The position numbers and the translations under genes are program-made. The notes beneath the pieces are model-generated. The model worked only from the letters and a program-made list of their open reading frames with translations, was not told the origin of the DNA and ran no database searches. This document shows, one piece after another, positions 1-10,900 of a stretch of 17,965 nt of DNA. Source of the DNA: Cerioporus squamosus (Eukaryota; Basidiomycota; Agaricomycetes; Polyporales; Polyporaceae); assembly GCA_022592435.1 (NCBI GenBank), contig JABYQS010000574.1, positions 1-17,965 of the forward strand. The letters are read 5' to 3'. How positions within the stretch are numbered: position 1 is the stretch's first letter; each line of letters starts with the position of its first letter.

Positions 1-11
1 TTTATATTGTT

Positions 12-220
12 ACGAGCGGTCGACCGCTCGTGTGCTATGTTCGGCGGTCAACCGCTCATTCGGCATAGACGCGCGCACAGCAGCACGCAGTTCTCCTCTG
101 GATGATCGCAGCGAGCGGTCGACCGCTCGTGCGCTATGTTTGGTGGTCAACCGCTTGTTCAACACCGCGCGCGCAAAGCAGCACACCCTTCTCCTCTCAG
201 CTGAACCTAGCACCCAAATG
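12..220. repeat. Two-copy tandem repeat (99 bp period) carrying palindromes
   Basis: A 20-bp perfect palindrome at 12-31 contains the core GAGCGGTCGACCGCTC, and the same core recurs in 112-129, 99 bp later. Each is followed about 13 bp downstream by a weaker relative of the palindrome with centre TCAA. The rest of the unit, including the stretch ending in TTCTCCTCT, also matches between copies, with scattered substitutions, so the whole 99 bp was duplicated rather than the palindrome alone. The array may continue to the left of the window. Any reading frame across it is a by-product of the repeat. Confidence 0.85.
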
Positions 221-1286
221 CCACGGTCGCCCACGATGACCTCTCAGCACATTAAGCGCCCACAATAAATCGACACTGCGTCGCACTACCGGGCCGTCAG
301 CTACGTAGTCAATGCTACACTGCTTTGGGGCTGCAACAACATCATAGCATCTATAGGAGTTGTCAGAGGCAGAGATGTGCACAGTAGCACTCTGCTCTTT
401 CTGTACCCGTATTCTGGAATTGTGCTAAAGCCAATCTGCTACTGGGCAGTGAATTGTCATGCAACAACATTGAGAAGCCAAATTCAATGCTGTGCATACT
501 AGGATTATGACGTGAGATGGGACAGTTGGTGAACAATACAGGTAGTGGTGTGCGGAGCTTGGCTTGGCACAAACACCCTGGCTATGGCTTGACATGGAGA
601 GCGACGACCTTGTCAAACCTGAGGCCCAGCTCTACAAGACGGCACAGGCTCAGGGAAGCTTGGCCAGAGCCTACAAGACGTGGGCACTACTTCAGATATG
701 GATAAAGAGTACTGTAATATGGGAAGTGTTCTAATGATACTCACATACTGTACCATTTTGAATAGTTCGGACAGAATTGACTAGGAACGCAGTGACTATG
801 ACATCCAGCCAGGTTCTCACCAAAGACAGGGCACATGACAGCACACTGCCCCCGGGTCTTAGCACCCAGAGAGTGGTTCCGACCAGCCTTCTAGTGACAT
901 GCGATAGGCACCCAAATCATGACTAGATTGGGGGCCCGTGACCCATGAGTGGTTGAACGATTTGCAAGGCCAGTTGTACAGTATGTTTGGATGTTGAATT
1001 GTAGTCCCGGAATGACCGTTGAGAGGGCTTGCTGTCAGGACTGCAAGATGGAGTGCAAGAGGTGGTGAGCTGAGCTGTATTGTGGATGAAGGCAATGGCG
1101 AAGATATGCGGGCGCTTACGGTGTTGATTGGGTTTCAAGCTGGGTGGTGGGCGTGGAACATGAGGGGACGACAGGTGAATGTAGCTCACGGGTGCCCGAT
1201 TGCTCATGGCGGGTTGCGAGCGGCCGACATGTGGAAGTAGTCTGCGAGCGGGAGACCGCCAAAGATTGTACATGCACTGACAGTAG
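221..1286. other. Intergenic stretch with no recognisable gene
   Basis: No reading frame here combines coding-like composition with plausible splice sites on either strand. Base composition is less GC-rich than in the genes downstream. Near 1215-1255 there are two degenerate relatives of the palindrome half-site (GCGAGCGG), which lead into the clear array that follows. Nothing else was recognised. Confidence 0.5.
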
Positions 1287-1405
1287 CTCGCGAGCGGTCG
1301 ACCGCTCGCGAGAGCACGCGGGGGGGGGGGAAGTAGCTTGCGAGCGGTCGACCGCTCGCGAGAGCACGCGGGGGGGAAGTAGCTCGCGAGCGGTCGACCG
1401 CTCGC
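1287..1405. repeat. Three palindrome copies separated by G-runs
   Basis: The sequence GCGAGCGGTCGACCGCTCGC occurs at 1290-1309, 1340-1359 and 1386-1405. The first copy extends to a 26-bp perfect palindrome at 1287-1312. The units between copies share GAGAGCACGCG, a G-run and AAGTAGCT, but the G-run is 11 long (1320-1330) in one unit and 7 long (1370-1376) in the next. This explains the change in spacing from 50 to 46 bp. The array lies upstream of gene A and has no coding potential of its own. Confidence 0.9.
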
Positions 1406-1930
1406 AGATGGAGATAGAGACTTGAAGCATGATTTGAGGGAGGCACGTGGGCTGCTCAGCCACGTGGCAAGTACGTCATGGTGCTTCTTGATCGAGATGA
1501 CAATCTCAAAGCGCTTGGAGATTTCATGTCGATCATTCAGGGACGACATCATTCGTGTGGAAATGTGGTTATAGGTCAGCATGGGATGTGCTGGACTGTT
1601 CAGAAGGAAAGAACGCGCAGAGACGGGCGATGTGGCAGGGTTAGTGTGGTGTTTAGTTGTGCGACGGTGCAGACGAGAAGATGGATAAACGTAATGAATA
1701 ATGAAAAGGGAAATTGCAGTGCCCGAGAGAATGGTTGATCCCGGTCTGGAAAAGGACAAGGTTGGGATGATTTCGATCGATGGACGGCGATGCAGGCATG
1801 AGGCGGCAAGGAGGCAGAGATACATAGGATGGAGGGGGGAGAGCGATTCTCTCTCTCCCTCCCCCCGCGATCACCACTAGAACGACCGCACTATCATCAT
1901 TCCTTCGAAAACTCGTCTATTCCTTGCACT
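1406..1930 (+). promoter_or_regulatory. Upstream region of gene A (putative promoter and 5' leader)
   Basis: No gene is seen here. A CT-rich tract at about 1850-1866 lies some 65-80 bp before the chosen start codon, which is typical of fungal transcription start regions. A short inverted repeat with GCCACGTGG-type arms lies around 1440-1468 (CACGTGG ... CCACGTGG). No TATA box stands out. The promoter assignment rests only on position and pyrimidine richness. Confidence 0.3.
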
Positions 1931-4900
1931 ATGGACACTTCAGGTAAACAAATGACACAGGCCAAGAAGCCGAAGAAGGGGCCGAAGGGCACGGCAGGGG
2001 GTGGCAAAGGGAAGGTCGAAGCGGCTGCTGGGGTGTCTGCGGCGGGCGACGCGCCGCGAGCAGACGGAGATGTACCTCCTGGAGCTCGCGATGAGGTGAG
2101 TAACATATGTCTGATCGCATGTGAGTGCGGATGAGCTGATGGGTGTGAATGATCAGATGGTGGCTATGCCTCTTGTTGAGCGGAAGGTGCTGCTGGAGGA
2201 GAAGCAGAGCGCGGAGATAGCGCTGAAGCAGGAGATGGCTGGGGCGCGACTCGGGTACGCCGTGCTCAATCTGCTGGACCCCGGGGCGAAGCTGGTGTTC
2301 GGCCAGTACAACAACCGTGCGCAGTGCAAGAAGGCCGTTACCGACCTCGTGCACGGTTTCCGCAGCATGGGGATCCAGCATGAGGAGCACCCTATGCCGA
2401 TCGCTGTGAAGGCGGACTGGGTGGACCCTGCTTGCCTTGTTTCGACTGCGGACGATGCGGCGATGAAGGCGATCAAGTGGACGTCGAAGGTGGACGGCGA
2501 GGATGTTACCGTTCTTGGCGGGCAGCACCGACGCGCGGCGGTGCTGGAGTACAAGATGCAGCTCGAGGCGGAGGTGACGAAGCTGAAGACGGGGATCTCG
2601 ACGAGGGAGAAGAAGCTGGGGGACGGCGGCGGGGACGGTGGGGAGGTGAAAGGGAGGGGGAGGGCGAAGGCGGCCAAGAAGAGCGACGCCGCGGACGCGC
2701 TACGTGCAGAGGTTGCGGACATGCAGGACAAGCTTGAAAGCGTGAAGGGCATGCTTGGTGACCTGGGGAAGTGGACGGTGGAGGTGTACGACATTGGTGA
2801 GTGCTGCGTTTTATGAGATGTGGGTCTGATGTTACCCTCTGAGCGGTCGACCGCTCGAGAGGCACGACGAGTGCGAGCGGACGACCGCTATGAGTCGGAT
2901 GTTATGCTCTGAGCGGTTGACCGCTCGAGAGGCACGACGAGTGCGAGCGGACGACCGCTATGAGTCGGATGTTATGCTCTGAGCGGTCGACCGCTCGAGA
3001 GGCACGACGAGTGCGAACGGCCGACCGCTATCGGTCTGATGTTATGCTGTGAGCGGTCGACCGCTCAAGAGGCACGACGAGTGCGAACGGCCGACTGCTA
3101 TGAGTCGGATGTTACCCTCTGAGCGGACGACCGCTCGAGAGGCACGACAAGTGCGAGCGGACGACCGCTATGAGTCGGATGTTACCCTCTGAGCGGACGA
3201 CCGCTCGAGAGGCACGACGAGTGCGAACGGGCGACCGCTGTCTCAGACATCGTTCTGTGCACGCGGGTCCATAATGTGTTACACGAGAACATACGACTAA
3301 TGACGAGTTATGTTACAGGCAAGCTGCAGGAGCACACCCTGCGGCATTTGTCCATGAACAAGATCGATCCCCAGCTCGGGGAGACAATGACCGAGCAAAC
3401 GTGGCGGTGGGTGTACGCGCTGAAGGCGGCCGTGTCGCAGCTTTCGACGAAGCTCAACATCCCGGCGGAGAAGCTCATCCCTGGCCATGCGATGTGGGGA
3501 TCGCGACTTCTGGAGCAAGTCATGGGGGACCCGAACACGCGTCGGAAGTACTACGCGTTCATCATGCCGTTCCACAACGTCGCGACTTGGGAGCTCATGC
3601 AACTCCTGAGTACGTTCCCGTACTACACGAACGAAGCGGTGTTGTCTGTCAAGGACCTGCGGCTGTACCTTGAAGAGGCACATTACGGTCACTACGTGCG
3701 TTTTTTGTTTGAGTTGTGTGTATCCAGATTCGGGTGCTAACGTTCTTGGGCCAGCTTCACATGCAGGTGGTGCGGGATGGGCTGGACGCGCTGCATTTTG
3801 TTGCGAGCGACGTTGAGTGGCCTGCGATCGACCAGAATGGTAAGTTGTCGAATCCGGAGGGGTCTCGGACTGGTCCCGAGGTCTACGCGTTCCAGCAAGT
3901 CGGATATGAAGAGTTGAAGGACCGGCATGCGATAGTCGAAGCGTTGCAGAAGGCGGACGCGGCGGTTCTGCCTCCTCTCGCGAAGACTGCGGCGACGGCG
4001 CGGCAGACGGCGCAGACGAGGTACGCGGATGTGATGAGGAAGGTGCGGGGTGCACGGGTTGTGTCGGATGTGTTCCCGAAGGAGCTGCTGGAGACGATCG
4101 ACGCGGCGTACCGGTCGACGGTGAAGGAGCGGATTCCGTTCATGGCGGATACGACGTCGCCTCTGTGGATGGATGCACTGCGTGGGTACCAGAGCTCGGT
4201 CCGGGAGTCGTGCAAGCGGTACTGGACGGCGACGCTGAAGAAGCTGCGAGAGACCGCACCGGACTCGGGGTCCATCCGTGCGCTGGAGAACGCGCCGCAG
4301 AAGCTCGAGTGGGTGTTTGAACTGCAGCGGCTTGGGCTGGGGTTCGCGCTGCCTTTCCCAACGCAGACGTTCATGGCCGACCTGCGGACGAAGTTGGCCG
4401 AGGCAGACAATGGGATAGCCACGGTGAGTAGCGATCCTGCTGATTTTCTGTGTTTGAGCTAGGAGAATCCTCACAGGCGGACGGCCGCTCGAGCCAGGAG
4501 ACAGGACGCGAGCGGCCGTCCGCTTGAACGAGGATTTAGGGTGCGAGCTGACGGCCGCTCGAGCCAGGAGACAGGACGCGAGCGGCCGTCCGCTTGAACG
4601 AGGATTTAGGGTCGAGCGACGGCCGCTCGAGCCAGCGAGACAGGACGCGAGCGGGCCGTCCGCTCGAACAAGGATTTAGGGTGCGAGCGGCCGTCCGCTC
4701 GAACGAGGATTTAGGGTGCGAACGGCGGTACTAACACTCCTGCTTTCAGCTCATGTTTATGCTCGATCCGCTCCACAGCGGCAATCCCAAGGACCCGCTG
4801 GGGAGCCAAATCAACACTCTCCTGGCGGACCCCACGCTCTTCCGACAAGGCCCCGGTCTCTCCGTGTGGGTAAGTCTCATCAGATTGCATGTCTTCGGTC

Positions 4901-7461
4901 GCATTACACGCACTGACGGCACGACAGTGGTGGTCGTTTGTCCTGCGCGAGCACATGAGGCTGAGCGACATTGGCCGCATGGTCAGTGCGATGGCCACGC
5001 CTGGGTCGGATGCACTGCGAGGTGCTCGCCGGTTGGTCTTCGAGAAGATCGCGAAGCCTGTGTGGGCGAACACAACTGTCGCGGAGAAGATTAACCCCTT
5101 CGGAACCTTCATCGATTTCGACCCGATCGACGAGCCGTTCAAGGTCATTTGCGAGGGTTACTACAAGGCGATGAAGGAGGGCCTCGCGGTGATGCGCAAG
5201 GACGCGGATTTGGAGAACGGGCCGTTCACTGTGGACCAGCGCGACAAGCTCCCCGCGCTCGCGATGCTGGTACACACCTCCGCGAGCGAGTTCCGGGTGT
5301 TCGCGTCGAAAAAGCCAGGCAGCGCGGGCGAGCTCAAGACGTTGCAGACACTGAGCGTCGAGCTGCCGGTGCGGTGGAAGTACCAGCTCCATCATCTTGC
5401 TCCGTTCTACGCCTCGAAAGCGTTCCAAGGCATGCGGGCGGCCGCTGCGAGACATCTGAGCGCGATCGGTGCGTGGGAGTCCGCTGGACGCGAGGGGCGG
5501 CACATCCGCATGTGGACTTTCTGGGACGCTCAGCTTGGGAAGGTGTACGAAGCCGAGGCGCCGCCGCTGCCGGTCACTGCGGACATGCTCGACCTCGACC
5601 TCGACACGTTCCTCGAGACCGCCGCCCTCCGGGGCACGTTCGCCGAGGAGATCTCGGGCATCATCAAGGCGGTGACGTCGTCCAAGGTCGCGCAGTTTGA
5701 CTGTACGTCTCACACGAAACAGCCAGTCCTCGAGCGCTTGGTTGGCGAGGGACTCAAAGAATTTGTCTCGGTGAGTGCGCGGTCTGGACGTGCGGTGTAT
5801 GCGTTGTACTCACTGCGCTTTGTGTGCTTCCAGATCCTGTGGACGTCCGCGAACCGGCAACTCGCGCGCGCAAGCGGGACGACTTGTCCGTTCGTCGATC
5901 CTGTCGGACGGCAGGACCATTTCATCGAGGAGCCCCCGAGCGTGACGATGAGATCGGACCCCACAGCGTTCGACTCGCTGCGTCAAATGTCGCATGTAGC
6001 TGGCAAGGTGGAGGCTCGGCGGAAGGAACTGGCCAGGTACGAGCGTGCGTTGGAGAGGCTCGGTTATGAGAAGCCGCAACCCTTTGGCCCGTACGAGGAC
6101 ACGGACGTTCTGCCGCAGGATCTCATCGGCTGGCGCGGGCCCGAGGATGAGATGAAGCTCCATCCGGGCAGCGTTCCTGGTCGCCTCTTCGCGAAGGCGG
6201 CCCCGGCGAAGAAGCAAGGTCGGGGCGGCAAGCGCGACAATCCGTCGGAGGCCGGCGAGGACATCGAGATGGAGACGGGCGAGAACAAGGCCGCGTCTGC
6301 ATCTCGGGGAGATGACGAAGGCGAGGGAGACGACGAAGACGAGGGAGACGACGAAGACGAGGGAGACGACGAAGAGGAGGACGAGGACGAGGACGAGGAC
6401 GAGGATGACGACAAGAACAAGGGTAGCCACAAGGACGACGACGACGATGGGCCTGGTAGCCACCATGAGACCGATGCTGAGGGGGAGGACGACGCAGACT
6501 CGGAGCAGGGGGCGGTCGGCAACAAGGCCAGTAGTGGCGACACCGACGAGTCTCCTGCCGCGCCCTCGACGCAGCATGCCGAGGAGGGCCGCAAGGACGA
6601 CGCGAAGTCCGTCTCGCGAGAGGAGGGTGAGCCTGGGCCTCTCACTCAGACTCGTGCTGGGCCCGGTGGCGACGATGGGCCTTTGGAGCGGTCGACCGCT
6701 CGCGAGCCGATGGAGGTTGATCCGCAGAGTTTCTTTATGCCCGAAGGCAGCCCTCTGACCCCTGAGCACACCGGCGACTCTATGGACTTGTTATTGGACG
6801 ATGCGCCAGGGCCTCACCGACGTCTCCACAAGGCGGGAAGGCAAGATGTCATGGTCGACCTGAACAAGCCTCTCGAGGAAGGCGTGGAAGACCTCGCTCA
6901 CAGTAAGTTCTCTGTCCTTGCTTCACGCGAACGGATCTGGTTCGTGCACGACGGCGAGCGGTCGACCGCTCGAACAGTACATTCGGCCGCCATCATGCTC
7001 CCGAGCGGTCGACCGCTCGAACGGTACATTTGGCCGCTATCATGCTCCTGAGCGGTCGACCGCTCGAACGGTACATCCGGCCGCTATCATACTCCTGAGC
7101 GGTCGACCGCTCGAACAGGGCCTCCCCACCGTTTCACAGCATTCTGGCACGCACCGAAGCTAATGCAACTACTCGTACAGACGTCAGGTCCCTCGCAGTC
7201 TCCCCTCCGGTCTCTCGCGCTCAAAACGACGGCGTGACGGGCACCGGACCCATCACACGCAAGCGTGCCGCTACCAGTGTGGCAGAGCCGGAAGACAAGG
7301 CGGCCAAGGTTCTGAAGAAGGACATCCAGAAAGACCCTAGCGCCGCGAGCTCCCGCCAGCCCACCGCGTCGAGGACTCGTCCACGTCCCCAGGTCGGCGC
7401 TAAGGGCAAGGCAAATGCCGCGATGGTTAAGGACAATGACACTGACGCCATGATCTCTTGA
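1931..7461 (+). CDS. Gene A: large nuclear-type protein with ParB/sulfiredoxin-like motif and acidic tail
   Basis: Spliced model: exons 1931-2095, 2157-2796, 3319-3695, 3755-4423, 4750-4869, 4928-5770, 5834-6902 and 7181-7461. All phases match and the sum is 4164 nt, giving 1387 aa. Residues 12-20 are a lysine-rich, NLS-like patch. Residues about 110-185 read like a ParB/Srx fold: a helix-rich lead, GIQHEEHPMPIAV, then VTVLGGQHRRAAV (GGQHRR at 176-181). In ParB, DndB-type DGQHR proteins and sulfiredoxin, the GxHR or GERR motif contacts nucleotide or DNA. A charged, probably coiled-coil stretch follows (about 185-255). Residues 270-1090 are not recognised. Residues about 1096-1165 are a Glu/Asp run, ERSTAR at 1223-1228 comes from a palindrome copy, and the last 93 residues are basic (TRKRAAT). 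The start at 1931 was preferred over an in-frame ATG at 1829 because the extra 34 residues are low-complexity leader translation. Three of the seven introns carry palindrome arrays. Function unknown; a DNA- or chromatin-associated role is inferred. Confidence 0.85.
2841..3260. repeat. Six-unit 70-bp palindrome array inside gene A intron 2
   Basis: Units begin at 2841, 2911, 2981, 3051, 3121 and 3191, an exact 70-bp period. Each unit holds one full site, GAGCGG-N4-CCGCTC (centre TCGA, TTGA or ACGA), and about 35 bp later a shorter site of the form GCGGACGACCGCT. The array fills most of the 522-nt intron 2797-3318, whose donor is GTGAGT and whose acceptor is TTACAG. Substitutions fall in both arms and centres, so the units are not all recent copies. 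Confidence 0.92.
4475..4735. repeat. 70-bp palindrome array inside gene A intron 4
   Basis: Repeats of a site close to GAGCGG-CCGT-CCGCTC begin near 4510, 4580, 4650 and 4685, and alternate with sites of the form GCGGACGGCCGCTC. The period is 70 bp for the first units and then shortens to half a unit. The linker (GAGCCAGGAGACAGGACGC and GAACGAGGATTTAGGGT) differs from that in intron 2, although the spacing plan of two sites per 70 bp is the same. The array occupies most of the 326-nt intron 4424-4749 (donor GTGAGT, branch-like CTAAC, acceptor TTTCAG). Confidence 0.9.
6686..6701. repeat. Exonic palindrome copy encoding ERSTAR in gene A
   Basis: A perfect GAGCGGTCGACCGCTC lies within exon 7 of gene A, in the frame GAG CGG TCG ACC GCT CGC, giving Glu-Arg-Ser-Thr-Ala-Arg. 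It falls in the low-complexity tail between the acidic run and the last exon. A possible intron around it (GTGAGC at 6627 to CAG at 6727) was tested by eye; it would shift the frame into an early stop, so the copy appears to be translated. Confidence 0.85.
6956..7112. repeat. Four-unit 47-bp palindrome array inside gene A intron 7
   Basis: Perfect copies of GAGCGGTCGACCGCTC start at 6956, 7003, 7050 and 7097, an exact 47-bp period. The linker (GAACGGTACATTTGGCCGC and TATCATGCTCCT, with a few changes) is nearly constant. The array lies in the 278-nt intron 6903-7180 (donor GTAAGT, branch-like GCTAATG, acceptor TACAG). All four centres are TCGA, the same as the exonic copy about 270 bp upstream. 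Confidence 0.93.
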
Positions 7462-7947
7462 ACTTCGTTGTCACGCCATCTTATGTGATGCCTCCCCCGC
7501 CGCTGTCCCCGCCGCATGTCTGTCGTTCGCTGAACGCTTTGTTTCTTGATTGTACTTATATCGCATATCCCCCCGCTCCCGCCGCATACTTCCCTCCATG
7601 TACCACTGACACTCATCCGCTGTATGTTCCCCGCTTACATAATCGAATGCAATTGGCTCTCTCACTCTACAAGATGACTCGCCTGGAATGACACACCCCC
7701 GCGAGCAGACAAATAGCGGCCGAGTCCCCGCTGCCTGAACAAAGTTGCCGATCCGCCCTAGTCTAATCACACTAATTAGACTCTGCAAAGTCTATACCCT
7801 ACCGCCTCCTCGGCGTCGCATCAATCGTTGCTCCGTTGTCAAAACTCGGGCGCGCTCGCCTCCCACCCTTACCCTAACTCCCCAAGTTGTCGCCCCCTGC
7901 CTCCAGCATTCTATCTCCCGCTCGCTCGCGATCTCCCGCCGCTCGCG
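7462..7947 (+). promoter_or_regulatory. Gene A-B intergenic region with an 8-bp dyad
   Basis: This 486-bp gap holds the 3' flank of gene A and the upstream region of gene B, with no recognisable gene. The only clear site is an inverted repeat, AGTCTAAT (7760-7767) and ATTAGACT (7775-7782), with a 7-bp spacer about 165 bp before the gene B start. It could be an operator-like site or chance. CT-rich blocks follow from about 7795 to the start codon. This gap contains no copy of the GAGCGG palindrome. Confidence 0.35.
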
Positions 7948-10900
7948 ATGGACGACAACTTCGCCTTCTACGACGATCATCAGGACCCGTTCTTGGAAGA
8001 TGATGAAGTGCAGGAGGAAGACATCGAGTGCGTCTCTCGGGGCCTCTGACCCTTGTCCTGCTTGGTGCAAACCGCCCTAACCGTACCTCTTCCCCTCTCT
8101 CATAGCCAACTTGAGGAGCCCCTTGGTGCAGCGGCGTACAACGACGGTGAGGAGGATGGTCCTCTTCGCGAGCCGTACAACATCAGCTTCGTCCCGCCGA
8201 CCATGGTGACCGAGGACAGCGTGTCGCAAGAGGAAGTCACCCGCGGCCATCTCGTCGCGGACACTCACTTTGACGAGTTGGCCCAGAGGTACGTCGAGAT
8301 GCCGACCAGAACCGTCCTCCTCTCCGACCTCGAGCGCAACTTCAACTCCCACAACCAAGAGAGGGCTCTCTCGCTCCTCCAGCGGAAGAACCTTCTGAAG
8401 GTCGACAGCCGCTACCTGTACGCCGCGAACGATCCCAAGATCTACTGGAAGCTGAGCGAGGTGCGCACATGTTGTCCCCCCCTTTGCGCTCTCTGTGTCT
8501 GATGCCATCCGTTCGCGCTCGCCCTCCCGTGCTCTTTTCAACGTGCAGGTGCGCTGGGACTGCGACATCCGCGTTCCAAAGGAGCTCGGTTTTGGTGCTG
8601 TGTTGCCGCCAGTCGAAAAACCGGACTGGTCGTTCACGATGCGCTTTGACCGCCGCCACTGGACGTTCAAGGGTGATCGTCGTGTCCTCGGCTTCAAGCC
8701 CGACCACCGCATGCTATACATCGGGCAGGCTCCGATGCACGCCGATGTGTTCATTGCGCTCATGCCTGTGAACGCCTTGGTCGCGGACCCCGAACCCGTC
8801 CGCCACACCCGCGTGCCCACGACGATGACTTCTGTCGTGGCCCGTATCACCATCTCGATGATCGTGTACATGCTCGTCAAGGCTGGCTACAGCACTATAT
8901 ATATGACCCAACAGTATCCAGACGTCGAGAAAGAGTATGAGTGGAGGTTACAAACCAACATCTTGTGAGTCTGTCCACTTCTGTACGTAGTATTATTCAT
9001 CCGTTACGACGGCCTTTGAACGGTCGTCCGCTCAGGAGGAGATAACCCTGTGAGCGGTCGTCCGCTCAGGAGGAGATTATCCCTCTCAGCGGTCGTCCGC
9101 TCAACAGTGATTAACCCTGTGAGCGGTCGTCCGCTCAGGAGGAGATAACCCTGTGAGCGGTCGTCCGCTCAGGAGGAGATAACCCTGTGAGCGGTCGTCC
9201 GCTCAACAGTGATTAACCCGGTGAGCGGTCGTCCGCTCAGGAGGAGATTTTTCCCTCTCGGCGGTCGTCCGCTCCAGATAACATGTCCCTTTTGGCGGTC
9301 GCCCCTCCTATGCCCCTACTCCACCTTTGTTGCATCTCCATTGGTACTCAACATATCTCGCTTCTTCAGCGACAACGCCCTCTGGCAATTCACTACCGAA
9401 ACTCTCCGGAACCTCGACCGTGCTATCAAGGACCATTACGACGAATGGTGGGAGGGAGCGCCGGACTCGTACAGAGTCCCAGAGTTCATCGACGCTGAGC
9501 CCGTCGCGATCCTCGCCAAGTACGGCCAGAACATCAAAATTTGTGATCCGGGCACCTTCGAGGCCGACCGCAATGCTTGGAACGAGATGATCGACTTCAA
9601 CAACATCCTCCGCATTCACATGGCCTATGCCGTGCACACTCAGTGCGTACTCACACCTTCTTCCCATTCATGCCCTCCCATCTGACTTGTGCAACGCGCA
9701 TTCCGACTGCAGGGCTATCGAGGCAAGCGGCTTCCAGGAAATCAACCCCCAGAGTATCCTTGATCGTTACACCAACGTGTACACTACCGCAGATCCTAAC
9801 ACCCGCGAGCTCATCGAAGACTTGTGGGAGTACGATCTCCTCGACGGCGACGGTCGCGAAATCCCCATCTTCTCCGAGGACGGTCTTCCGATCCTCCGCA
9901 GAGACAGGTTTCGCGACCCGGACACACCTCCCTGTGGCTTGCTCCAGGATCTCAACAAGGTCCTCCCCCTCTTTCAAGACAGCTCCATCATCCCGCTCCA
10001 GGACCCTGACCTCGACGACGGTGAGAGGGAACTTCAGGACGAGGACTTTATCGCCGACATCCTAGGCGACCCTTCCGAGCCCATGACCCCCATCTTCACC
10101 TACCCACAGTTCTTCTCCAAGAACATCGGTCAGTGGCAGGCAGATGGCATCATCAAGCCTCTCCTACGTCCCTTGCGCCGTCTCGCCCGCGACATCGGCG
10201 TCACTATGGATGGGCCCCTCTGCATCGAGGGCTTTAAGTCCCAGGCCTACAACAATGTCGCTCATCACGTCAGAGACAAGGCCCGCACGCACATCGCGCA
10301 GCGCGGTCCGCTCACTGGTGCCACCGCGGGTGCTTGGGCCCGCGACGCCAACACCAAGAAGACCGCTCTCGAGACTTTGGGCTATGCGTCCACAAAGCTG
10401 CCCCACGAACGTCTCGCCCGCCAGATACGCACAGCAGAGAACCACGCCACCAAGAACGCTCTGCGCTTCGAGAACAATTTCATCTTCCATGTCGGGCATA
10501 TCAAGCCTGAGTATCGTTCTGGCGGCGATTTCTACGAGCATGTCCTTATGAAGCTCCGCAAGATCTTTTTCAGCCCTGAGGTCAACAACGCGCTCCGTTC
10601 CTCGACGGTCATCTTCAAACCGGGGGTACGTCGTACACCCGAACTTTCATCTTCGTTCGAGATGCTGACAGCACGTTCTATCTCACAGGTCTACCCTCGC
10701 ATCCTGGAGTGGACGACGTACCCGATCACGACCCTGCTGGAGCGAGTCTGGACATTGCGCGTCAAGCCGAACCTCATGAATCCTGCTGAGAAGGGCCGTC
10801 CCGATCCAGTCTACGTCGAGCTCATCTCTGCGGCTGAGCGCTGCCTCAACTTTGCGCACACCGGCGCGGCTAAGGTCCTCAACAGGAATCTGATGTGGCA

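Noticed and set aside
923..1825. A 300-codon open frame on the - strand upstream of gene A
   Set aside because: Its peptide is made largely of the repeated palindrome (repeated RPLASY- and RSTAR-like runs) and low-complexity stretches. There is no family resemblance, and the frame is open because the repeat lacks stops.
1829..1930. An upstream in-frame ATG that would extend gene A by 34 residues
   Set aside because: The extension translates a CT-rich leader into Ser/Leu/Pro low complexity. The ATG at 1931 opens a normal lysine-rich N-terminus and lies after the typical pyrimidine tract.
4904..5713. A 269-codon - strand frame opposite gene A exon 6
   Set aside because: Arg-rich antisense shadow of a GC-rich exon; the + strand exon has matching splice phases at both ends.
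5810..6769. A 319-codon - strand frame with a hydrophobic Leu/Val run that looks like membrane segments
   Set aside because: The hydrophobic run is the antisense reading of the GAC/GAG-rich acidic tract of gene A. The + strand frame has consistent splice sites and codon use.
2841..7112. Palindromes as transcription terminators or regulatory stem-loops of bacterial type
   Set aside because: They lie within introns upstream of further coding exons and lack T-runs, and the genes are clearly spliced eukaryotic ones.
9018..9308. A CRISPR-like array with a 34-bp period
   Set aside because: The segments between palindromes are themselves repeated and too short for spacers, the sequence lies in an intron of a eukaryotic gene, and there are no cas genes.
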